From: a virus | IMG/VR virus record: IMGVR_UViG_3300034101_000614 | Location: 1-25,193 of that record | Length of the DNA: 25,193 bases | Direction: 5' to 3' (one strand) | Part shown: piece after piece, positions 1-7,687 of the stretch | How positions within the stretch are numbered: position 1 is the stretch's first letter | Layout: each line of letters opens with the position of its first letter | Program-made: the position numbers and the translations under genes | Notes under the pieces: generated by a model | Told to the model about the DNA's origin: nothing | The model's input: the letters and a program-made list of their open reading frames with translations, nothing else | The model's database searches: none

Positions 1-886
1 GGTCGGCCTTCTGGAATTCAGAGGACACGAGAAAGTTCCCCACGCCGGGGATAGCCGCCATGGCCCGCTGTTTCATGTCGGTCTGCACCGGCCCTGTAGC
101 GGTCAGGATAGCGTCTGCCGCTCGCATACGATCCGCATACAATGCAGCGTTCGACTGATCGTTGTTCATGGAGGCGCCGGCCTTGGGGCTTCCGAGGCGA
201 TTGCCCAAAGTCCCGTCACGATTCAGCGTAAACACGCCCTCGGCCATCTCGATGGTGTTCGGCGCCCGGTCCTGCTGGCCCATCTTGGCAATCTCAAGCT
301 GCAATTCCTGCTGGGCTGCGGAATTGCCCTGCGTTGCCGCGATCTGAAGACGAGCAAGGCGCTCCTGATTCGCCATGCTCTCCTGGCTCTGGCTGCGCTG
401 GAAAGACTGGGTCGATTCGCGCTCCGCAGCGCGGTCACGGAGAGTGTTCTGCCGATCAATCTCGGCCTGCTGTTGAGCGCGGTCATGTTGCTGAGCCTTC
501 ATGGTCATGTCGAAGGCCATCGGCGCAGTTTCCTCATTTTGCGCCAGTCGCAGCGCGGCGGCATAAGCAGCCGGCTTTTTCGTCTCGACAGTCGCGGCGC
601 CGGGGACCCCAAAAACGGGCTCCTGCACCGTGGTATCGCCGCCGCCCATGATTGACATTGCCTCGGCCAGCGCTTTGGCCTTCGCTGATTTCTTGGTGTC
701 TTCCTGGTTTTGGACATCGCCAAGAACCGAAGCGCCAAGCCAGCCGGACGCCATGTTGGCGAGACCCTGCCACGGCGACTGAATCGGCGCCGACGAGCGG
801 CCCTGATTGAGCAACGCCATTGCCATCTGGCGCCTGGCGGCGGCAGTGTCCTTCGGCTGAAGCGCAGTGAGGAAATCAAGGGCCAT
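1..886 (-). CDS. Virion-associated (ejection/internal virion-like) protein, 3' end cut by window edge
   Basis: An open frame runs leftward from an ATG at 886 to the window edge without a stop, giving 295 codons; the C-terminus lies outside. The start is well supported: AGGAGG at 896-901 lies 9 nt upstream and overlaps the stop codon of the preceding gene. The N-terminus starts MALDFLTALQPKDTAAARRQ, followed by a Gly/Ala-rich amphipathic stretch (about residues 30-60) and a long Gln/Arg/Glu-rich helical region (about 125-200) that looks coiled-coil. This composition and its place at the end of the tail block are typical of podovirus internal virion or DNA-ejection proteins, but I see no catalytic motif. 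Role is inferred from context; function is not established. Confidence 0.75.
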   Translation of the reverse strand, partial: MALDFLTALQPKDTAAARRQMAMALLNQGRSSAPIQSPWQGLANMASGWLGASVLGDVQNQEDTKKSAKAKALAEAMSIMGGGDTTVQEPVFGVPGAATVETKKPAAYAAALRLAQNEETAPMAFDMTMKAQQHDRAQQQAEIDRQNTLRDRAAERESTQSFQRSQSQESMANQERLARLQIAATQGNSAAQQELQLEIAKMGQQDRAPNTIEMAEGVFTLNRDGTLGNRLGSPKAGASMNNDQSNAALYADRMRAADAILTATGPVQTDMKQRAMAAIPGVGNFLVSSEFQKAD

Positions 887-900
887 CGGATAATTCCTCC

Positions 901-1854
901 TTAACTGAGCGCGTAGGCCATCAGGCCAGTTCCGCCAAGCCCGAACAGCCCGCCCAATGTGGCGTTGTTCGATTGGGCTTGCTGGTTGTATTGGTTCTGC
1001 TGCCCGGCCTGCTGCATGCCATAGGCGCCCATCACATCAGTCGGCGCCACCTGGACCTGTCCGGGGTTCGGCGCGGACGGCGCCTGAATCTGGCTGGTAT
1101 TGCCCATGAGCGAGTTCAGTTCCTGCAACGGCAGCCCGCGAAGGAAAGTCGCCTCCTGAATGGCGTTCTGGCGAGCGGCATTCTGGGCGTTCATCTGGTT
1201 CTGGCCTTCTCCGAACAACTGCGCACGTTGGCCGCTGGTCAGGCCGTACAGCCTGGACTGTTCCTGACCGCCGGCCGCAATGGAGTTGTTGAGAGCGGTC
1301 TGGTAGGCGTCATTCCGCGCCGTCTCCAGATCGGACACCGCACCCTGATAGGCTTCCGAGCCCATGGTGATGCCCTGGTTTGCAAGGCGGCTTTCAAGCG
1401 CCCGCTCCCGATCCTGCCACATGGGGTCAAGCCTGCTCGTCGCCTGCCCGTACATAGCGTCTTCGACCCGCTTGCGGTCGGCGCTGAAGTCCTGGGTCAG
1501 TGACGGCAATCCGCCGGTGTCCACTTGGCTCTGGTATTCCGGCATGCCGTCATAGCTGAACGGGGTGGACAGGTTTGCGCCGATTCTCCCGATTTGCTGC
1601 TGACCAAGGCCACCAAGCTGCGAAGTGATGGCCCGCCGCTGGTCAAGCGCGGCCTGATCCTGCGGATTCAGCACCGTCTCTTGGCGATACCGATCATTTC
1701 CGAGGTCGGAATAGGTCGTGGCCGAATACGGATTGTAGACATCCATTCGGTTGATGCGGCCGGTAACGCGGGCCGTATCGACGTTGGCCGCGCTCTGCGC
1801 CTGGGCAAGCTGCGTCGGGTTGATCGCGCTGGGCTGGCTCGGTTCGTCTTTCAT
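901..1854 (-). CDS. Gln/Asn/Ala-rich phage virion protein, probable tail/ejection component (317 aa)
   Basis: The protein is low in Cys and Lys and very rich in Gln, Asn, Ala and Gly. Its middle (about residues 130-230) looks strongly helical and carries a segment LANQGITMGSEAYQGA that resembles a family I know from podovirus structural clusters, often labelled tail-fibre-domain or structural protein. The C-terminus ends in a Gly-rich hydrophobic stretch (LGGLFGLGGTGLMAYALS) that could insert in membrane. GAGGTGATGAC precedes the ATG and directly follows the stop of the upstream gene, so the two are probably translationally coupled. It lies between two other Ala/Gln/Gly-rich proteins, which suggests the three form one assembly, such as an ejectosome. 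That assembly is inference. Confidence 0.75.
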   Translation of the reverse strand: MKDEPSQPSAINPTQLAQAQSAANVDTARVTGRINRMDVYNPYSATTYSDLGNDRYRQETVLNPQDQAALDQRRAITSQLGGLGQQQIGRIGANLSTPFSYDGMPEYQSQVDTGGLPSLTQDFSADRKRVEDAMYGQATSRLDPMWQDRERALESRLANQGITMGSEAYQGAVSDLETARNDAYQTALNNSIAAGGQEQSRLYGLTSGQRAQLFGEGQNQMNAQNAARQNAIQEATFLRGLPLQELNSLMGNTSQIQAPSAPNPGQVQVAPTDVMGAYGMQQAGQQNQYNQQAQSNNATLGGLFGLGGTGLMAYALS

Positions 1855-1863
1855 GTCATCACC

Positions 1864-3489
1864 TCAATACATGCCGCCGGCACCAAAGCCGAAATTACCG
1901 CCGCCAAGCGACGAAGGTTGGAGGTCCATGGCAAACGGCCCTCCGAATGAATAGAGCGCGTTGGCATATGGCGCCTGTGCCGTAATCGCCGCGTTGGTCG
2001 CCGTATTGACGTCGGTTCCGCCAAGCCATGACGGAACCATTGCGCTGGCCCAATCTGACACTCCAAGATTTTGCCCCTGCACACCCATTCCTGCGAGAGT
2101 ATCGTTTGCCCTGCTGACTTCCGCCGCAGTCCCCAGGCCACGACCGATCAAGCTGCCCCCCGGAACCGGAAGGAGCGATCCGACAGCCCCGCCAATCGCG
2201 CCCCATGGCGTATCCCCGCCAGAGGCGGGCATCACGTCCGGATTCGCGCCATAGCTCGGCTGATACATGCCGTTCGAGTTCGCCAGACCCATCGCCGCCG
2301 ACGTGGTGAAGCCGGGCGCCGTGGTCGCGGTCGAAGGCTGATAAACCGGGTTAAACGGCGCTTCTTGCGACATGGCTTCGGGGCTGCCGGGGGCCGGTTG
2401 TTCGGTCAGGTCTAGCGGCTTGAATTCGCCGCCCTTGACGCCGCCCCACCATGACGGCTTGGCATAATCACCCTGCCCCGCGCCCCAAGTTGACCATTCC
2501 GCCCGAGCCTGGGAAAACGGATCATTGCTCTGTGCCGCCGGCTGGCCGAATGACCGCAGCGAAGCCGCCATGGTCGGCGCCTGATCGGCAGCGCTTGTTG
2601 CCGCCGGCTGCGCTATGGGCGAAGAGGCCGGGGCGGCAAGACCCTGCGGCGCTGCCGTCTGCTTCGGCATGAAATCAGCGGCAGCCTTATCCCAGGCGGC
2701 GACGTACTGATCATAATAGGCCGGCTTGGTGGCCTTGCCGGTGGCGTACTGAACCATCCAGTCGTAATTGATTGAACCGTCGAGGTTGCGATTGGGTAGA
2801 AGATTAGCCACGTCTGGCAGCGACGACTTAATCCGCTCTGCCATCTCGGCTTGGATCTTCGGCACGATGGCTTGGTTGTTGGCCGCGTGCTCTGCTCGCA
2901 TCTGGCCGGGAATGTCCAGGCCTGTCGCCTGGGTCATCTGCCCCACGCTGGCACTGCTCGGAAGGCCGAAAGCCGCCGGCCCGAAACGCTCGGCCTTGCT
3001 GCCGGTCACAAGCCCCGCGCCCTCGCCGTAATCGGCGGTGTTAACCCACGGTACCGCGTCAGGCGTCAACGTCCCCGCCAGATACTGCTGATTGCGGGCG
3101 GCAATCTCGGTCAAAGGGCGGTTGGCGAGGATATCCGAGACGGCGAAGGTTGACCCGTCCGGCGCGGTGATCCATGTGCCGTCGTTCTGGAAACCGTTGC
3201 TGGCGCCCTGGCTTAGAGCGGCTTCCTCAACCTGCTTTGTCCAGGGCACGCCAGACCACTTCGCCACGGTGCTGGTGCCGTCGTCATAGGCGGAAGGGGC
3301 TTGCGTGAACAGCCTGCCCTGGGTCGGCAAGGGCGCAGCAGGGGCGAAGCTGTCGAAATCAGGCAGGGGCGCGCCATTAATGGTCTGATCGGCCAGGGCA
3401 TACTGCCGCGCCAGATTTTGCGCGTCCGGCGACATCCTGCCCCAATTTGGGTAGAAACTGCTGATATTCTCAGTGTTCCACTCGGCCAT
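1864..3489 (-). CDS. Large Ala/Gly/Pro-rich virion protein of unknown function (541 aa)
   Basis: I do not recognise an enzymatic domain. The N-terminal third contains aromatic-rich sequence, starting MAEWNTENISSFYPNWG. The middle (about residues 280-400) is Ala/Pro/Gln-rich and probably disordered. The C-terminal 120 residues contain a Gly-rich hydrophobic segment with GAIGGAVGSLLPVPGGSLIG, which resembles membrane-active parts of ejection proteins, and the protein ends in a Gly/Phe/Met tail. The start at 3489 is preceded by AGGTGG and overlaps the last 20 nt of the acetyltransferase-like gene. Its place after the tail hub gene and before two Gln/Ala-rich proteins supports a virion role. No peptidase or lysozyme motif was found by eye. 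Confidence 0.75.
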   Translation of the reverse strand: MAEWNTENISSFYPNWGRMSPDAQNLARQYALADQTINGAPLPDFDSFAPAAPLPTQGRLFTQAPSAYDDGTSTVAKWSGVPWTKQVEEAALSQGASNGFQNDGTWITAPDGSTFAVSDILANRPLTEIAARNQQYLAGTLTPDAVPWVNTADYGEGAGLVTGSKAERFGPAAFGLPSSASVGQMTQATGLDIPGQMRAEHAANNQAIVPKIQAEMAERIKSSLPDVANLLPNRNLDGSINYDWMVQYATGKATKPAYYDQYVAAWDKAAADFMPKQTAAPQGLAAPASSPIAQPAATSAADQAPTMAASLRSFGQPAAQSNDPFSQARAEWSTWGAGQGDYAKPSWWGGVKGGEFKPLDLTEQPAPGSPEAMSQEAPFNPVYQPSTATTAPGFTTSAAMGLANSNGMYQPSYGANPDVMPASGGDTPWGAIGGAVGSLLPVPGGSLIGRGLGTAAEVSRANDTLAGMGVQGQNLGVSDWASAMVPSWLGGTDVNTATNAAITAQAPYANALYSFGGPFAMDLQPSSLGGGNFGFGAGGMY

Positions 3490-3901
3490 CGATCCACCTG
3501 CATTCGTCGCGCAACATGCCGTAAATCACGGCATCGTCCGAAAGAAAGCCTCTTCGGGCACAGCCCTCTAGCTTAAATCCGGTGCCTTCGATCAGGTGAC
3601 GCGCCCGGCGATTTCGCTTGGGGGTAATCGCGGTTACGCGATTCGCTTTCAGGTCGAGGAACGGGTAAGCAAAAATAGCACGCAAATTGCCTTTTGTCGC
3701 CCATTTTGGCGAGACAGCAGCAATGGACATTTGGACGCTTCTATAAGCCGGGCGGTATTCGTGATAGACCACGCCGGCAATCAAAACGTCGTCTATCGCC
3801 ATCCCTAAAGCGACACAGGGGCCAAAGCCGTTGACAGCGTGCGGAATGTGAGATTGCACCCACTTCGCTACCGCCTCGTCATAGCCAATGACCAGAGTCA
3901 A
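3470..3901 (-). CDS. GNAT-like acetyltransferase in the tail cluster (143 aa, TTG start)
   Basis: The frame opens further upstream, but the best start is TTG at 3901, because AGGAGG lies 6 nt upstream and the TTG overlaps the stop of the tail gene (TTGA), a typical coupled junction. The protein then begins MTLVIGYDEAVAKWVQ. The C-terminal half has a GNAT-like pattern: a basic loop (TPKRNRRARHLIEGTGFKLE) followed by GCARRGFLSDDAVIYGMLRDE, matching the usual helix, 'GFk.eG' and final 'ygm' strand. The acetyl-CoA loop is not canonical (R/Q-x-x-G-x-G/A is not clear), so activity is uncertain. Small GNAT proteins occur among podovirus head/tail genes; the acceptor substrate is unknown. Confidence 0.75.
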   Translation of the reverse strand: MTLVIGYDEAVAKWVQSHIPHAVNGFGPCVALGMAIDDVLIAGVVYHEYRPAYRSVQMSIAAVSPKWATKGNLRAIFAYPFLDLKANRVTAITPKRNRRARHLIEGTGFKLEGCARRGFLSDDAVIYGMLRDECRWIDGRVEH

Positions 3902-5427
3902 AGAACGCCTCCTATCTCCATGAGATAGTCGGTTGACCGCAGCGACACCGACAGCGACGACGACGCAACCACGATCCGCAGCGCTCCGGCATAGCCGATG
4001 CCGGTCACAGACTGCCAGTCCTTCGAAATCGTCACTTCTCCCACCCACGCCGCCGCGTCCCAGGCCGACACGTCCCAGACCGCAGAGCCTGGGGTGGTGA
4101 AAGTCGGCGTGGTCGGGGGTGGCACCACGTCAAAGTCGATATTCATGCCCAGGGCGGCCTGGAACGGGCCGTTGGTGGCAAACACCGGACGGACCATCTT
4201 GAACAGCTTTTGCGCCCCCCTGGCGCCGAAATAGCTGAACGCCTGCAGCATGTCGGCTTCGATGTTGCTGCCGTTGTCATCGGTGCCTGTGTCTGCTTTG
4301 TAAACGGAGCCGTCGATACCGCCAAAATACGGTGCGTCCGAGTACAATCCCCAACAGGCCGCATCCATGCCGGTGAATTTGCAAGCCGCCCCGGTGATGG
4401 TGTTGAAGACGAATTGCACCGCGCCATCAATCACGTTGCTGGCATTGGCTGTCGGGCTGTTGAACAGCAGCCACTTTCCCCGAGGATAGCTGAACCCCTG
4501 CCAGCCGTAGAAACTGCCATAGTCCAGAACCGCGTCGTTCACCGCGCCGTTGATCTTGTCGGAGATGGCGATCTTGTCGGCGCCGACCCGATCAATGGGC
4601 AGCACCTTGGATAGCGGGACGAACCCGTCCTCGGTAATCAAGGTCGAATCCGAGCCGGTCTTGACGGCGAAATTCCGCCCGATGGGCTTGCCGATGCGGA
4701 AAACACCTACAAGCGACCACGTATCAGCCGCCACAGGGTCAATGCCTTGGTAGACGATGGCCTCGCCCTCGGACGTGACGAACACGGCCAGGTCATCCAT
4801 ACCGGCGCCGCCGTCACGGGTCCAACTGACCATATGGACAAGCGACCCGCCCAGCCGCGCCAGGGGGGAAAGGTCGAACTTAGTCGCCGTGCCGGCCACA
4901 GAATTGATGTCGAAATACCAAAACGCGAGGCTGTCAACCTCTCCGGCCCACAGCCGGCTTTGATGGCTCTGCACCCATACGATATTCGCCGCCGTAGGGC
5001 CGGTGATCGAAGGCGTTGCCCAGGTCGTGCCGTTGTAATGCCGGGGCGCGTCAACGCCGTTGCAGCACCACAGGAATTGCCCGCCGGGCGTGCCGAAATT
5101 GACATACTGAAACTTGGTGCTGCCCAGGCTTCCGACCGCAGCGGCGCCGACCGCGCCCGCGCTCGATACGTCGTAAATCCCGCCATTGCCACAGGCGAAC
5201 ATTTGCGAGCCGGTCAGGCCGTTATAGACCATCAGGGTTTCGACAGACGCGCCGATGCCGGTGGCGTATTCCTCGAATCCCTTCCGCAACTGCACATCGG
5301 CGGTGTTCGGGAACCAGTTTTCCAGAATTACCGCGTCAAGAGGGTCCATGTCGGCGAGCGCATCGCGGGCGTTCCAGCCTTTGATGGGGGGCGGCAGCGA
5401 GGCCGTCTTTGACCGAACGGCGCCCAT
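3898..5427 (-). CDS. Beta-rich tail/tail-hub structural protein (509 aa)
   Basis: The protein begins MGAVRSKTASLPPPIKGWNA and continues DALADMDPLDAVILENWFP, then a long run of beta-strand-like repeats. The 'PIkGWn..D....m...dAv.leNwfp' opening is typical of a widespread podovirus virion family that follows the head-tail adaptor and fills the place of tail tube/hub proteins (T7 gp12-like position). The C-terminus has a repeated WD-type pattern (VWDVSAWDAAAWVGE), also common in this family. I see no enzymatic motif. Start and stop are overlapped on both sides: TAATG with the adaptor upstream, TTGA with the acetyltransferase downstream. Confidence is high for a virion protein, moderate for tail hub. 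Confidence 0.8.
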   Translation of the reverse strand: MGAVRSKTASLPPPIKGWNARDALADMDPLDAVILENWFPNTADVQLRKGFEEYATGIGASVETLMVYNGLTGSQMFACGNGGIYDVSSAGAVGAAAVGSLGSTKFQYVNFGTPGGQFLWCCNGVDAPRHYNGTTWATPSITGPTAANIVWVQSHQSRLWAGEVDSLAFWYFDINSVAGTATKFDLSPLARLGGSLVHMVSWTRDGGAGMDDLAVFVTSEGEAIVYQGIDPVAADTWSLVGVFRIGKPIGRNFAVKTGSDSTLITEDGFVPLSKVLPIDRVGADKIAISDKINGAVNDAVLDYGSFYGWQGFSYPRGKWLLFNSPTANASNVIDGAVQFVFNTITGAACKFTGMDAACWGLYSDAPYFGGIDGSVYKADTGTDDNGSNIEADMLQAFSYFGARGAQKLFKMVRPVFATNGPFQAALGMNIDFDVVPPPTTPTFTTPGSAVWDVSAWDAAAWVGEVTISKDWQSVTGIGYAGALRIVVASSSLSVSLRSTDYLMEIGGVL

Positions 5428-6131
5428 TACGGCCAGTTACCTTCCGGCACGTTGGCCGCGCCGGTATAGAATCCGCGCCGAACCGTCTGCAACACGGGAG
5501 ACCCCTCCTGCTGCACCGCCTTCTTGGCGACCTGGTCCCGATAATCCTTATATGCCGTTTCCCAGGTCGCCAGCCCCTTGGCCCGCAAGAAGCGATAGAC
5601 CACGCCCAAGGTAATCAGGTCTTCCGGGATAACGGCGGTGTTCGCGTCCGCCGTCCATGATGCGCTGTCGCCCGTGCCGTCGCCGTTGGTGTCAACCCAC
5701 AGGGTGCTGACATACTCGTAATAGATCGAATTCCCAGCCGGCGGCAGAGGATGAATCAGGATTTCACCGCCCCGCACCCGGAACCACCACTCGACCGTTG
5801 ACGAGGCCGGGAACGCCAGCCGCTGCTGCCATTCCTGCGGCGTGATCGGCCCGTGCATCTTGCGTTGCAGGGTGCGATTGAACATCGAGCCGTTGATGAA
5901 CCTATTCCAATCGCTTGGAATGCTGTTTGTCTGGGCATAGGCGGCGATGCTAGTGAAGGACGTTTCCTTGGTCAATTCCTGCCAGGGAATCGCCTTCGCC
6001 AGTTCGTCGCCTTCCTGCTGTGCAAACGTCAGCAGTTCCCGATAGCTCTGGTCTTGAGATGCAATGACGGCAGACGGGCGCGGCAGCCCGATCTTATCGC
6101 AAGCGTTCGAAACGATAGAAAGCAGCGTCAT
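5427..6131 (-). CDS. Head-to-tail adaptor protein (SU10/TtpA-like, 234 aa)
   Basis: Length, order and sequence features fit the adaptor family that binds below the portal in podoviruses. The N-terminus is helical (MTLLSIVSNACDKIGLPRPS, then residues about 25-48 with YRELLTFAQQEGDELA), followed by a beta sandwich with an RGGEILIHPLPPAGNSIYYEY strand pair and a C-terminal helical segment beginning about residue 165 (PEDLITLGVVYRFLRAKG). These are standard features of phage connector/adaptor proteins. AAGGAG lies 10 nt upstream of the ATG. The last base of its stop overlaps the next start, so tail protein translation is likely coupled. I am fairly sure of the role; the match to a specific Pfam entry would need a profile search. 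Confidence 0.82.
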   Translation of the reverse strand: MTLLSIVSNACDKIGLPRPSAVIASQDQSYRELLTFAQQEGDELAKAIPWQELTKETSFTSIAAYAQTNSIPSDWNRFINGSMFNRTLQRKMHGPITPQEWQQRLAFPASSTVEWWFRVRGGEILIHPLPPAGNSIYYEYVSTLWVDTNGDGTGDSASWTADANTAVIPEDLITLGVVYRFLRAKGLATWETAYKDYRDQVAKKAVQQEGSPVLQTVRRGFYTGAANVPEGNWP

Positions 6132-6144
6132 TGCGGTTCACTCC

Positions 6145-6180
6145 TTAGCGGCCCTTGCCGCCCTTCTTGCACGGCTTCAT
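6145..6180 (-). CDS. Possible 11-codon coupled ORF (Lys/Gly-rich peptide)
   Basis: An ATG at 6180 overlaps the stop of the upstream gene (ATGA) and opens an 11-codon frame, MKPCKKGGKGR, ending in TAA at 6145-6147. The stop immediately precedes the AAGGAG that serves the adaptor start at 6131. The ORF therefore bridges two genes in an otherwise gapless operon and could keep ribosomes loaded across the junction, or make a small basic peptide. There is no clear SD of its own, so initiation would depend on coupling. It is too short to judge by composition; chance is a real alternative. Confidence 0.35.
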   Translation of the reverse strand: MKPCKKGGKGR

Positions 6181-6812
6181 GCTGCGGCATCCTTCCTCGG
6201 GCGCCCGCGGCGCGGGGCGGATTCATCGTCCGACGACAGCAGCGCCGTCAGCGTCTCTACCTGTTCGGTCAGGTGGGCGATCTGATTGCGCATCGTCTCG
6301 TTTTCAGCGGCCAGAGCGGCAACCGGCTCCATGCCCTTCGCCTGTTCCAGATACGCCCGCGCCTGATCGCGGAGCGGGCGACCGCCCATGAACAGCGCGC
6401 CATCCTGGAGGCCGGCGAGCGATTCAATGGTGTGAATGCCCATCTCGCGAAGGGACGCCTGCCAGGACACATCCAGCGACTTCAGCTCAGACAGCGGAGT
6501 GCCGGTCATCACGTCGGCATTGCCCGCTTCCCAGGCGCCCAACTGCGTCCGGTAGCGGTCGCGCAGTTCATGGTTCACCTTGACTTCCGCCGGCACATCG
6601 TCGCCCTGCCACAGATGCCGTTCAATCACCAGAACAGCCACCTGATTTTTCATCCCCGGCGACGTGATATAGGCTTTCAGGTATTTGTCATGGATCGGGC
6701 GCCCGACGCGGGTTGACTGGAAATTGTTCTTTTCCGTCTCCCATTTGAATTGCACCAGAGAGAATTCCTTTCCCTCCTGAACCTTCATCATCGGCGAAAC
6801 CAAGTTGCTCAT
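6177..6812 (-). CDS. Phage head-completion-region protein with coiled coil and AT-hook-like tail (211 aa)
   Basis: The N-terminal half (residues 1-90) looks like a small alpha/beta domain (MSNLVSPMMKVQEGKEFSLV, then QFKWETEKNNFQSTRVGRPI). Residues about 115-155 have a helix-hairpin-helix-like pattern (REMGIHTIESLAGLQDGALF, then MGGRPLRDQARAYLEQA). Residues about 167-193 form a Leu-zipper-type coiled coil (AAENETMRNQIAHLTEQVET). The protein ends with RRGRPRKDAAA, which contains the RGRP core of an AT-hook. It resembles an uncharacterised family found between capsid and adaptor genes in podoviruses. A DNA-binding virion or assembly role is possible but inferred. AAGGA upstream of the ATG lies inside a small hairpin (6814-6829). 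It overlaps the 11-codon ORF by ATGA. Confidence 0.75.
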   Translation of the reverse strand: MSNLVSPMMKVQEGKEFSLVQFKWETEKNNFQSTRVGRPIHDKYLKAYITSPGMKNQVAVLVIERHLWQGDDVPAEVKVNHELRDRYRTQLGAWEAGNADVMTGTPLSELKSLDVSWQASLREMGIHTIESLAGLQDGALFMGGRPLRDQARAYLEQAKGMEPVAALAAENETMRNQIAHLTEQVETLTALLSSDDESAPRRGRPRKDAAA

Positions 6813-6831
6813 GGAAAGGGTTTCCTTTCGG

Positions 6832-7644
6832 CTAGGCCGCTTTGCTGCGCTGGCACTCGCCAGCCTTTCGCATTGTGCGGCAGATATGGGGAATCAGCCC
6901 GTCACCGTGGGCGATTATATCAATCTTTCCGGAGAAAGTCTTCCGCATCAAGTCCGCGAAGTCTTGCGCCTGCTGTGCGAGGTATGGAACGACCTTGAAC
7001 GCCTTGCCCGCGCAGACAACCTCGAATTCGGTCGCACGAATTCCGGTCAGGCTCTCGGCCGGGGCAGCGTAATGGCCACGGTCAATGGAAGAATCCATCC
7101 CGTAAATGTGCATTTTGCGGAAGCCCATCAGGTATCCGAGGTTGATGCAGCGAAGCCCGACGGTGCAGCCGCCCCCGATCATGCACCACGGCTTGTCCGG
7201 GAAAGTCTCCTGCATAAAGTCATGCTCTCCCCGCCCCATGTCGGCATGCCACAGGATCACGGGACAGCCCTCCAGGGCATCAAACACCGATGGGTGGACG
7301 ATGGACGCCACCAGATACGAAACCCGCCTATCGGGCTGAATATAGCGCTCCATGCCCTCGCCGCCGTCCAGCATGGCAACGAAATCCGGAACAATGCCCT
7401 TGGACAGAAGAAATTTGTCAGCGCCCTGCACCGTCATGATTACGCCGCCCCGCGCCTTGCGGTCTCGGATGGCGCGAAGCTGGCCTCTCAGGCTCGGCCC
7501 GTTGCCAACGATAATCATGGTCTTGTCGTGCTCGGGAAATTCACAGAACGGGTGCAGCCCCCTCGCCATGGACGCGGCCATCCGCTCTTTCGCCAAGTCC
7601 AGCGAATAGTGGCACGGCATGTTCATGTGAGGCATGAGTTGCAT
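6832..7644 (-). CDS. DUF115 / MptE-like domain protein in the head gene cluster (270 aa)
   Basis: Residues 47-52 are GNGPSL, the nucleotide-binding signature of the DUF115 family (MptE-like, 6-hydroxymethylpterin diphosphokinase fold, also present in motility-accessory Maf proteins). After it come VPDFVAMLDGG, GGCTVGLRCINLGYLMGFRK and HIYGMDSS segments, all in the usual order for this fold. In cells DUF115 proteins act in pterin synthesis or in sugar transfer to flagellin; the phage role is unknown. The ATG at 7644 has only a weak GGTGA upstream, and a later ATG (MPHMNM) is possible. A strong UUCG hairpin lies just upstream, between this gene and the decoration gene, so expression is probably below capsid level. 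It could also be a virion-modifying or nucleotide-sugar enzyme; that is speculation. Confidence 0.8.
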   Translation of the reverse strand: MQLMPHMNMPCHYSLDLAKERMAASMARGLHPFCEFPEHDKTMIIVGNGPSLRGQLRAIRDRKARGGVIMTVQGADKFLLSKGIVPDFVAMLDGGEGMERYIQPDRRVSYLVASIVHPSVFDALEGCPVILWHADMGRGEHDFMQETFPDKPWCMIGGGCTVGLRCINLGYLMGFRKMHIYGMDSSIDRGHYAAPAESLTGIRATEFEVVCAGKAFKVVPYLAQQAQDFADLMRKTFSGKIDIIAHGDGLIPHICRTMRKAGECQRSKAA

Positions 7645-7661
7645 TTGTCACCAAGTGAGAT

Positions 7662-7681
7662 GGGGAGGCCGAAGCCTCCCC
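7662..7681 (-). terminator. UUCG-tetraloop hairpin after the decoration gene (attenuator or processing site)
   Basis: On the leftward RNA this is a perfect 8-bp stem GGGGAGGC / GCCTCCCC closing a TTCG tetraloop, six bases after the stop of the decoration gene. No U-tract follows (ATCTCACTTGG), so it is not a classic rho-independent terminator. It may cause partial termination or protect the 3' end of the abundant capsid mRNA. Confidence 0.6.
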
Positions 7682-7687
7682 AGCCCA

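Noticed and set aside
505-879. Leftward 124-codon frame near the left edge
   Set aside because: It lies in another frame inside the partial virion gene that starts at 886 with a strong SD; the 886 frame has normal composition and stays open to the edge.
3902-4048. Extended N-terminus for the GNAT-like gene
   Set aside because: It would overlap the tail gene by 150 nt, has no SD, and has out-of-frame-like Arg/Val-rich composition; TTG 3901 has AGGAGG.
5853-6716. Rightward open frame of 287 codons
   Set aside because: Antisense to the adaptor and coiled-coil genes; no SD or motif.
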